Assembly (NCBI GenBank): GCA_016206815.1
Contig: JACQQT010000039.1
Coordinates: forward strand, 1 to 10,260
Source of the DNA: Candidatus Omnitrophota bacterium
GTDB taxonomy: Bacteria > Omnitrophota > Omnitrophia > Omnitrophales > Danuiimicrobiaceae
Reading direction: 5' to 3'
Length of the DNA: 10,260 nt
Part shown: positions 1-4,423 of the stretch, one piece after another
How the letters are laid out: each line of letters begins with the position of its first letter
How positions within the stretch are numbered: position 1 is the stretch's first letter
The notes under the pieces: generated by a model
What the model was told of the DNA's origin: nothing
Databases searched by the model: none
The model's input: only the letters and a program-made list of their open reading frames with translations
Program-made: the position numbers and the translations under genes

Positions 1-159
1 TGAATAAACCCAAGGGATTATTAAATTGAAGATGGCGGCACTGTACTGATTTCCGATAAATAGTCGATTGACGATTAATGATAATCAGTGCTGGCCGCTG
101 AACTACATATTAAAATCCAAAGCAAGTATCAATGAAAGTTCAGCGCTAGCGGAATCGAA
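1..159. other. AT-rich non-coding stretch with inverted repeats
   Basis: No credible gene is seen. Two inverted repeats are visible. ACTGATT (45-51) pairs with AATCAGT (83-89). CGCTGAAC (96-103) pairs perfectly with GTTCAGCG (138-145). The composition is clearly more AT-rich than the block that follows. TAAAAT at 111-116 could be a -10 box, but no matching -35 was found. This may be the tail of an upstream intergenic region or the first half of the structured element at 160-325. Confidence 0.4.
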
Positions 160-325
160 GTGAGCCCCGTAAACGCGACCTCTGGGAGCGTTTGCTTACG
201 GGGCGAGTGGCCGACCCGCAGTGGACACGAAGTGCCGCGAAGGGCGCCGATTCCCGCTGGCCGCTCGTTTTTTTTGGCGAAGCCAAAAAAACGCCCCAGG
301 AGGCTCAAAGAGCCGACGTGGGGTG
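160..325 (+). ncRNA. Candidate structured RNA or palindromic element
   Basis: A GC-rich block with four consecutive strong hairpins. (1) CCCCGTAA (165-172) pairs with TTACGGGG (196-203), continued inside by ACGC/GCGT. (2) CGAGTGGCC (204-212) pairs with GGCCGCTCG (259-267) with one G-U pair, enclosing a small CAC-GAA-GTG hairpin. (3) CG-T8-GGC (266-278), loop GAA, GCC-A7-CG (282-293). (4) CGCCCCA (292-298) pairs with TGGGGTG (319-325), enclosing GGCTC-AAA-GAGCC (302-314). Two short overlapping reading frames (160-351 and 192-452) cross the block, but they are arginine-rich, low in complexity and match no protein I know, so I read the block as RNA or repeat DNA. It matches none of tmRNA, 6S, SRP or RNase P RNA by their hallmark motifs. 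Strand is inferred from the T-run after hairpin 2. It may instead be a dispersed repeat. Confidence 0.4.
204..275 (+). terminator. Possible intrinsic terminator (stem plus T8)
   Basis: The 9-bp stem CGAGTGGCC/GGCCGCTCG (204-212 with 259-267) is followed directly by eight T (268-275), the usual layout of a Rho-independent terminator. The loop is large (46 nt) and itself folds. The T-run can also pair with A7 at 285-291 in a competing hairpin, so two alternative structures are possible. Confidence 0.4.
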
Positions 326-394
326 TCCCATTTATTTTCCACAGGCACTAGCCAAACACTACCGGCTGGGGCCGCTGTTTCACAAATCGCCTTG

Positions 395-403
395 TGGTAA
401 AAT
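395..403 (+). promoter_or_regulatory. Extended -10 promoter for release-factor-like gene
   Basis: TGG-TAAAAT (395-403) matches an extended -10 element (TGN then a 5/6 match to TATAAT). The -35 region is weak (TGTTTC at 376-381, 16 bp upstream), as tolerated by extended -10 promoters. Transcription would start near 410, leaving a leader of about 46 nt. A small hairpin CACAA/TTGTG (381-385 with 392-396) touches the element. Confidence 0.4.
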
Positions 404-455
404 AAAGTTCATCCACGCAGGTTACAATGTCTATGATGTACCGGTTTCCTAAACG

Positions 456-869
456 ATGATCAAATTTCCGGTTTCTTCCAAGAAAAACGAAGCTCTTGAG
501 CGCTCGTTCATTGCGCTCGGCATTCGGGACGAGGACCTGGCGGAATCTTTCGTACGGTCCGGTGGCGCCGGCGGTCAGAATGTGAACAAGGTTGCGACCT
601 GCGTGGTCCTCAAGCATTTGCCGAGCGGAATCATGGTAAAATGCCAGAAAGACCGCTCGCAGGCAATGAATCGCTATTATGCGCGGCGAATTCTGGTGAA
701 CCGGCTGGAAGCGCAAATCCACGGCATCAGAAGCACGGAGGCCAAGCGGATTAGCAAGCTCAAGCGCCAGAAACGCAGGCGTTCCCGGCGGGCCAAGGCA
801 AAAATGCTGGATGCCAAACGCAGACAGGGTGAGAAAAAACGCCTCCGCTCGAAAGTGTCAGAGACGTAA
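456..869 (+). CDS. Release-factor-like peptidyl-tRNA hydrolase (GGQ, ArfB-like)
   Basis: A 137-residue stand-alone RF-1-type catalytic domain. Residues 33-50 carry the GGQ motif (residues 39-41, context GAGGQNVNK), the loop that reaches the peptidyl-transferase centre and triggers hydrolysis of peptidyl-tRNA. The stretch HLPSGIMVKCQKDRSQ (residues 54-69) is the conserved strand-turn typical of the family. Codon-recognition domains of RF1/RF2 are absent. Residues about 92-133 are strongly basic (many Lys/Arg), like the tail that ArfB (YaeJ) and mitochondrial ICT1 insert into the empty mRNA channel, so a ribosome-rescue role is inferred. The start at 456 is chosen because family members begin with a similar MxxFPVS segment; no good ribosome binding site is seen. 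A 10-codon frame (427-459) overlaps the start by 4 nt. The protein could also be an RF-like protein with another hydrolase role. Confidence 0.88.
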   Translation: MIKFPVSSKKNEALERSFIALGIRDEDLAESFVRSGGAGGQNVNKVATCVVLKHLPSGIMVKCQKDRSQAMNRYYARRILVNRLEAQIHGIRSTEAKRISKLKRQKRRRSRRAKAKMLDAKRRQGEKKRLRSKVSET

Positions 870-886
870 TGATTCGTGAGGCATTC

Positions 887-909
887 AAACCGGAGGCGCC
901 AGCCGGTTT
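887..909. other. Small inverted repeat downstream of release-factor gene
   Basis: AAACCGG (887-893) pairs with CCGGTTT (903-909) around a 9-nt loop. It lies 18 nt after the stop codon and could end transcription, but no T-run follows, so it is at best a weak terminator. Confidence 0.3.
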
Positions 910-919
910 AAGAATCCGC

Positions 920-948
920 TTGCATATGTTGTATTTATGTACTACAAT
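920..948 (+). promoter_or_regulatory. Predicted sigma70-type promoter of toxin unit
   Basis: TTGCAT (920-925) and TACAAT (943-948) are separated by 17 bp. The -10 matches TATAAT at 5 of 6 positions; the -35 matches only in its TTG. Transcription would start near 954-956, only about 5 nt before the ATG at 960, which implies an almost leaderless mRNA. This agrees with the lack of any ribosome binding site there. Confidence 0.45.
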
Positions 949-970
949 TGTTGTACCTTATGACAACAAT
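928..970. promoter_or_regulatory. Operator-like overlapping palindromes at toxin start
   Basis: An 18-bp near-perfect palindrome, GTACTACAATTGTTGTAC (939-956, 8 of 9 pairs), covers the -10 box. Half-sites of the form TTGTA/TACAA occur at 929-933, 943-947 and 951-955. A second perfect inverted repeat, ATTGTTGT (947-954) with ACAACAAT (963-970), places the ATG (960-962) in its 8-nt centre. The encoded protein has an N-terminal winged helix, so autoregulation by binding here is a natural inference. Confidence 0.45.
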
Positions 971-1835
971 AGTGCCCCTCTATCTCTTCAAAGGTGATTC
1001 CTTAAAGAAACGGCTTCTCTTTTATTTTTTTGGCCACCCCCGTTCCGAACTCTACCTCAGGGAAATTGCGGTTCTGCTCGCGCTCGATCCGGCAAATCTC
1101 TCTCGTGAACTTCAAGATCTTGAGGGTGAAGGAATTTTTCGGTCTCGGACGAGCGGAAACCGGAAGTATTTTTCACTCAACAGGGATTATTCCCTTTATG
1201 ATGAAATGCGCTCCATCGTTGAAAAGACAGCACCTCAGGAGCGGTCAAGCCAAAAGCGCACCTCATCCGTTTATGTGATCGCGGGGCCGAACGGAGCGGG
1301 AAAAACGACATTCGCTAAAACTTTTTTTCCGCGCTATCTCAATTGCAAAGTGTTTATCAATGCGGATCTCATTGCGGGAGGGCTTGCGCCGCTTGCGCCT
1401 GAACGGGCTGCCTTAAAAGCGGGGAAGCTCTTGCTGGAGGAAATCAAACAAACGGCCAGGCGCGGGATCGACTTCGGGTTTGAAACAACGCTTTCGGGGA
1501 AAAGTTATGTCCGGCTTTTTGGTGATTTGATCCGATCCGGATATGCGATTCATCTTTTTTTTCTTTGGATTCCGAACGTGGAGATTTCTCTCAGGCGCAT
1601 TCGGGAACGGGTCAGGCGCGGCGGACACAATATTCCGGAGCCCGTTGTCCGAAGGCGTTTTCATCGGGGGATTGAGAACCTGTTTAAGCTTTACGCGGGT
1701 TTCCTATCGAGTTGGACCATTTTTGATAATTCAACGCCGCACCCGGAAATCATTGCCTATCAAGCGGGTGAAAAACAGGTGGTGATTTTGGAGCCCTCGT
1801 TTGCTAAGATCAAAAAATTGGCGGGTGTCACATGA
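960..1835 (+). CDS. Winged-helix/Zeta-type P-loop kinase fusion (toxin-like)
   Basis: A 291-residue two-domain protein. Residues about 14-78 form a winged helix-turn-helix (segments LYLREIAVLLALDPANLSRE and EGIFRSRTSGNRKYF) of the kind used by small DNA-binding regulators. Residues about 103-280 are a P-loop kinase of the Zeta/PezT type (COG4185-like): Walker A GPNGAGKTT (109-117), FINAD with the candidate catalytic Asp (132-136), FETT (174-177), and a basic arginine-rich segment about 209-237. Zeta toxins phosphorylate UDP-N-acetylglucosamine; the substrate here is not shown by sequence. ATG 960 is chosen over TTG 948/951, which lie in the -10 and palindrome. The gene overlaps the next small gene by 4 nt (ATGA). 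Fusion of a DNA-binding domain to the kinase is unusual, because in epsilon-zeta and PezAT systems regulation belongs to a separate antitoxin. It could alternatively be a non-toxic small-molecule kinase. Confidence 0.85.
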   Translation: MTTIVPLYLFKGDSLKKRLLFYFFGHPRSELYLREIAVLLALDPANLSRELQDLEGEGIFRSRTSGNRKYFSLNRDYSLYDEMRSIVEKTAPQERSSQKRTSSVYVIAGPNGAGKTTFAKTFFPRYLNCKVFINADLIAGGLAPLAPERAALKAGKLLLEEIKQTARRGIDFGFETTLSGKSYVRLFGDLIRSGYAIHLFFLWIPNVEISLRRIRERVRRGGHNIPEPVVRRRFHRGIENLFKLYAGFLSSWTIFDNSTPHPEIIAYQAGEKQVVILEPSFAKIKKLAGVT

Positions 1836-1993
1836 AAAAGCGGGAAGAATCCCTGATCAAGAAAGCGGAGGCTGCTCTCAAGGAGGCGGTCCGGGAAGCA
1901 ATTCTGGACCACGCACGGACAGGGGATTCGGTCGTGATTTATAAAAACGGGAAGGTAATCGAAATCCCCGCGCGCAAGCTTAAAATGAAGTGA
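1832..1993 (+). CDS. Small partner protein of Zeta-type kinase (antitoxin-like)
   Basis: A 53-residue reading frame whose ATG overlaps the TGA of the kinase gene (ATGA, 1832-1835), so translation is probably coupled. The N-terminal two thirds (residues 1-30) is a charged, alanine-rich likely helix (KKAEAALKEAVREAILDH). It is followed by a short strand-turn-strand ending TGDSVVIYKNGKVIEIPARK (residues 30-49). From memory, small proteins with this helix plus '(I/V)(V/W)..GKV..IP' ending often sit beside COG4185-type kinases, which suggests an antitoxin or modulator. No DNA-binding motif is seen, consistent with that function residing in the fused kinase. It could also be a simple accessory subunit. 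Confidence 0.72.
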   Translation: MKKREESLIKKAEAALKEAVREAILDHARTGDSVVIYKNGKVIEIPARKLKMK

Positions 1994-2011
1994 CGCTGAT
2001 GTGCAGCAGCC

Positions 2012-2024
2012 GGTACCAGGTACC
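2012..2024. repeat. 13-bp palindrome GGTACC-A-GGTACC
   Basis: GGTACC occurs twice, separated by one A, giving a 13-bp sequence that is both a direct and an inverted repeat. It lies 17-29 nt before the ATG of the YiiX-like gene, in a 47-nt gap with no clear ribosome binding site. It may be an operator or chance. Confidence 0.4.
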
Positions 2025-2040
2025 AAAGCGATAAAAGTCT

Positions 2041-2562
2041 ATGAACACCACCCAACTAAAACCGTGTGACATTCTGCTGTACAAAGGAACCGGCCGGACC
2101 AGCCGTCTCATTCGGTGGAAAACGAAAAGTCCTTACAGCCATGTGGCGGTGGTGGTGGAGCCTGCGATTTATTTGGGGATTGAATCCAATACCGGACATC
2201 AATCGGGCGTCCGAGCGTTTGATTTAAGAAAACTGGATCAAGCCGCAGTTGATTTGTTTCGCATCAAGCCCGCTTCTCAATTTCAGCCCGAAAAAGTGAT
2301 TTCCTTTTTGGTGGCTCACTTGGGGATGCCGTATGATTACCGGGGCGTTCTTTGGCTGGGCATTTTGAAGCTCTTGAATCTCAAGTCAAAATCCAACCGC
2401 TTTCAGAAAGACCAAGACTATTTTTGCAGTGAACTCGTCTATGAGGCTTTTAATAACGCCGGCCTTGATATCGTTCCGGAAGTAGACGAAGCCGACATCA
2501 CCTCACCGGGCGACATCGCCAAAAGTTCCGTCCTTGAAAAAATTGAACTTCCCAAAGCTTAA
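2041..2562 (+). CDS. YiiX/YebB-like permuted NlpC/P60 cysteine hydrolase
   Basis: A 173-residue protein of the circularly permuted papain-fold (NlpC/P60-like, YiiX) group. The sequence shows the expected order of residues: GDxL-like opening (PCDILLYKG, residues 8-16), His34 in SPYSHVAVVV, acidic Glu48 in YLGIESN, the GMPYDYRGVLW segment (residues 95-105), and Cys129 in DYFCSELVYEAF. In this group His comes first and the nucleophilic Cys last. Members cleave or transfer amide or ester-linked groups (cell-wall peptides, lipids), but the substrate cannot be told. No signal peptide is visible, so it is probably cytoplasmic. Its stop codon overlaps that of the convergent hemerythrin gene (TTAA, 2559-2562). 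Confidence 0.85.
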   Translation: MNTTQLKPCDILLYKGTGRTSRLIRWKTKSPYSHVAVVVEPAIYLGIESNTGHQSGVRAFDLRKLDQAAVDLFRIKPASQFQPEKVISFLVAHLGMPYDYRGVLWLGILKLLNLKSKSNRFQKDQDYFCSELVYEAFNNAGLDIVPEVDEADITSPGDIAKSSVLEKIELPKA

Positions 2563-3038
2563 TGGTGCTCGCCGCAGCAGGCCTCGAAGCGCTCTGCGGG
2601 AATATGCTCCATCGCCATAAACATTTGGGCCGCTTCCTCAGGCAAGACCGCGCGGTCGATGGCAGGGTAGAGGATTTGCTCTTCCTTTTGATTGTGCGCT
2701 TTTAAGACTTCCAGAAGTTTTTTCTCTTCCTCATCACTTTCAGAGTTGGCCTGTCTGACTTTATTATGGATTTCTTCAAGAAATCCCCCAATCAGCCGGT
2801 GCTCCTGGCGCATGACGGCGGTGGGCCCTTGGTCTTTCATGCCTGTTTTTTCCTCAAATTTCGGGAAGAGCACTTCTTCCTCCCAAACGATATGGCGCTT
2901 CAAGCCCTTAATAAAGGTCCTGAAATAAGGCTTTGCCTCCGGGAATGATTTCCGCTTCAGTTGCTGGTATCGGGTAAAGACCGCATCCAGGCGGTCGTGG
3001 TCTGCTTCGAAATAGTGGGTAATGGGCTTTGCTTCCAT
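2559..3038 (-). CDS. Hemerythrin HHE domain protein
   Basis: A 159-residue four-helix hemerythrin-like protein that probably binds a di-iron centre. The expected ligand pattern is visible: His14 (EADHDRLD), His49 and Glu53 (RHIVWEEEVLFP), His80 (RQEHRLI), His115 and Glu119 (AHNQKEEQILYPAID). This is the standard spacing of the HHE family, whose members bind oxygen or sense or store oxygen, nitric oxide or iron. The C-terminus FEACCGEHH adds a vicinal Cys pair that could bind metal or act as a redox switch; this is inference. The start at 3038 is chosen because AAAGGA lies 9 nt upstream on the minus strand. A longer reading to 3092 would run through the predicted promoter. It is divergent from the GYD gene. 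Confidence 0.92.
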   Translation of the reverse strand: MEAKPITHYFEADHDRLDAVFTRYQQLKRKSFPEAKPYFRTFIKGLKRHIVWEEEVLFPKFEEKTGMKDQGPTAVMRQEHRLIGGFLEEIHNKVRQANSESDEEEKKLLEVLKAHNQKEEQILYPAIDRAVLPEEAAQMFMAMEHIPAERFEACCGEHH

Positions 3039-3063
3039 ATGATTCAATCCTTTCTTTTGGAGT

Positions 3064-3092
3064 ATGATACGCCGAGACGCACTGTGGTTCAA
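3064..3092 (-). promoter_or_regulatory. Promoter of hemerythrin gene
   Basis: On the minus strand TTGAAC (plus 3087-3092) and TATCAT (plus 3064-3069) are spaced by 17 bp, a good sigma70-type match (4/6 and 5/6). Transcription would start near 3057, with a leader of about 19 nt holding the AAAGGA ribosome binding site. Confidence 0.55.
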
Positions 3093-3116
3093 TCAAAACC
3101 GAAGGTGTGTTAGAAT
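3088..3116 (+). promoter_or_regulatory. Promoter of GYD-domain gene
   Basis: TGT-TAGAAT (3108-3116) is an extended -10 with 5/6 match, and TTCAAT (3088-3093) lies 17 bp upstream as a weak -35. This -35 overlaps the -35 of the divergent hemerythrin promoter almost exactly. Start of transcription near 3123. Confidence 0.5.
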
Positions 3117-3142
3117 CTTCGAACAAATAAGCGAGGTGAGAG

Positions 3143-3433
3143 ATGGCACATTACGTGGTATTGGCAAGTTTTACGGATCAGGGGATTCGAGGCGTTAAAG
3201 ACACAGCAAAGCGGGCCAAGGCATTTCGGGATCTGGCGGGCAAGATGGGCGCTCAGATCAATGAGATTTATTGGACGCTCGGCTCCTACGATGTCGTTTT
3301 GACGATGCAAGCGCCCAATGACGAAACGGCCGCAGCGGTATTAATGAAAGCGGGATCGTTGGGAAATTTAAAATCTCAAACGCTTCGGGCGTTTGATGAA
3401 AAGGAAATCGATTCGCTGCTTACGAAGATTTGA
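3143..3433 (+). CDS. GYD domain-containing protein
   Basis: A 96-residue protein that matches the GYD family (ferredoxin-like fold of about 90-100 residues) over its whole length. Visible hallmarks are YVVLASFTDQGIRGVKDTAK near the N-terminus (residues 4-23), the IYWTLGSYDVVLTMQAP core (residues 42-58) containing the eponymous G-Y-D-like GSYD, and SLGNLKSQTLRAF near the end (residues 72-84). The family's biochemical role is not established; members are small cytoplasmic proteins, sometimes in stress or redox contexts. A strong ribosome binding site (GAGGTGAG, 3133-3140) fixes the start. The 3' end overlaps the convergent phosphatase/nuclease gene by 14 bp. Pairing with a divergent hemerythrin suggests shared regulation. 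Confidence 0.92.
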   Translation: MAHYVVLASFTDQGIRGVKDTAKRAKAFRDLAGKMGAQINEIYWTLGSYDVVLTMQAPNDETAAAVLMKAGSLGNLKSQTLRAFDEKEIDSLLTKI

Positions 3434-4154
3434 TCGTTGCGATGACGCCAAAGTGATCCGAAGGATAAATTCCTTCGGCGCTGGCGCGGTTGAAAACAAG
3501 CCCGGCGCTTTCGAAAACGTATTGATCCGCAAAAGTGTTGTGCGCGAAGATAAAATCAATTCGCCGGTCCGGGAATTTGACGCTGTGCGTTTGAATAAAC
3601 GGATTGCGGTTGTCCCACGTGAAGCCCGCCTCATCGGGATGAAGTCTTTCGTAGACGTCCTGATAGCCGGCTTCCCGGATCGCTTGGATCGGACGGCTTC
3701 CGGGCCCGTCGTTAAAGTCTCCGGTTAAAAGGGCCGGAACACCCCTTTTATGGACCGCCTGAATCAACTCCTCCGCCTGGCCCAGCCGGGCTTCTTCATC
3801 CTCCGATTTCCACGCCAGGTGGGTATTGGCCACCGTAAGGTTCACCTCTTCCACTTCCAGATCGACCAAAATGGCGTGTCGTTTTTCGGTTTCGGTGGAT
3901 GAAATGGTTGTGTAGCGCAGAATTTCAGACGTCTGTATTTTAAAACGCGTCAAGATGACGAGCCCCGCTTCGTAGGAATCAAAGGAATGAGGAAGCGGAA
4001 GAATTTTTTTGATTTGCTCGGTGAGGCGAGGGTTGTTTACTTCCTGAAGTGCAATGATATCCGGCGCAAGTCCCGGGAGAGCATTTAAAAATACCTTCAC
4101 GCGTTCTTCATGCGGGCCGTACGTTCCCCACGTATTCAGCGTTACGATTTTCAT
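3420..4154 (-). CDS. Endonuclease/exonuclease/phosphatase family protein
   Basis: A 244-residue metal-dependent phosphodiesterase of the EEP (DNase I-like) superfamily. All core motifs are present in order: LNTW (Asn7), LQEV (metal ligand Glu38), NTHL (His112), GDFND (Asp146, Asn148), RRIDFIF (Asp200) and SDHFGV (Asp233, His234). These form the usual acid-base and magnesium-binding set, so the enzyme should be active. Family substrates include DNA, inositol phosphates and sphingomyelin; the sequence does not decide among them. The short length and lack of signal peptide or extra domains indicate a compact cytoplasmic enzyme. On the minus strand a G-rich Shine-Dalgarno-like AAGGGGA lies about 10 nt before the ATG, somewhat far. 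The gene ends 14 bp inside the convergent GYD gene. Confidence 0.92.
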   Translation of the reverse strand: MKIVTLNTWGTYGPHEERVKVFLNALPGLAPDIIALQEVNNPRLTEQIKKILPLPHSFDSYEAGLVILTRFKIQTSEILRYTTISSTETEKRHAILVDLEVEEVNLTVANTHLAWKSEDEEARLGQAEELIQAVHKRGVPALLTGDFNDGPGSRPIQAIREAGYQDVYERLHPDEAGFTWDNRNPFIQTHSVKFPDRRIDFIFAHNTFADQYVFESAGLVFNRASAEGIYPSDHFGVIATIKSS

Positions 4155-4237
4155 GGTGCTATTGTCCCCTTTTTTTTCTTTTATTGCTACACAATTTAGC
4201 TGACACCCGGGGAATCGAGCCCAAGCCGTTGTGGACG

Positions 4238-4271
4238 CCGAAAAAAATTGCGGATCCGAAGTCCTTTTCGG
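4238..4271. repeat. Inverted repeat in intergenic region
   Basis: CCGAAAA (4238-4244) pairs with TTTTCGG (4265-4271); between them lies the palindrome CGGATCCG (4251-4258). It lies between the divergently oriented phosphatase/nuclease and ATPase genes and just upstream of the predicted -35 box of the latter. Nothing else, such as a tRNA or short gene, is seen in 4155-4271. Confidence 0.35.
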
Positions 4272-4300
4272 TTGAACCCGTGAGGAGATTTTGTTATAAC
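4272..4300 (+). promoter_or_regulatory. Promoter of ATPase-HIT-dGTPase cluster
   Basis: TTGAAC (4272-4277) and TATAAC (4295-4300) are spaced by 17 bp, matching sigma70 boxes at 4/6 and 5/6. Transcription would start near 4307, leaving a leader of about 117 nt before the ATG at 4424. Confidence 0.55.
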
Positions 4301-4319
4301 GGCTTCGCGTGAGATTTTC

Positions 4320-4416
4320 AAGGGAGGGTGATAAAGATTTAGGGATTTATTTTTCATCACGCCCTTCCGTTTCGGCCCAATAAGACATTCAAACATCACT
4401 ATTGATTTTCGAAATC
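4320..4416 (+). promoter_or_regulatory. Structured 5' leader of ATPase gene
   Basis: Two hairpins are visible in the predicted leader. The larger pairs AAGGG (4320-4324) with CCCTT (4362-4366) and GTGAT (4328-4332) with ATCAC (4356-4360) across a small internal loop. The smaller, GATTT-TCG-AAATC (4404-4416), ends exactly where the GGGG (4417-4420) before the ATG begins. It may tune translation. It does not resemble a riboswitch class I know. Confidence 0.35.
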
Positions 4417-4423
4417 GGGGAAC

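Noticed and set aside
192..452. 86-codon open frame through the hairpin block
   Set aside because: It crosses several strong stems and a T8 run, shows no known domain, and a second overlapping frame is equally open, as expected from palindromic GC-rich DNA.
348..722. 124-codon open frame on the minus strand
   Set aside because: It is antisense to the GGQ-domain gene, which has clear family motifs; the antisense protein shows none.
2908..3126. 72-codon minus-strand frame and the longer 177-residue hemerythrin start at 3092
   Set aside because: Both would include the predicted promoter and leader. The AAAGGA site before 3038 fixes a shorter hemerythrin start.
4201..4235. tRNA-like T-arm on the minus strand (GGCTCGATTCC)
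   Set aside because: No acceptor stem, D-arm or anticodon arm could be fitted around it.
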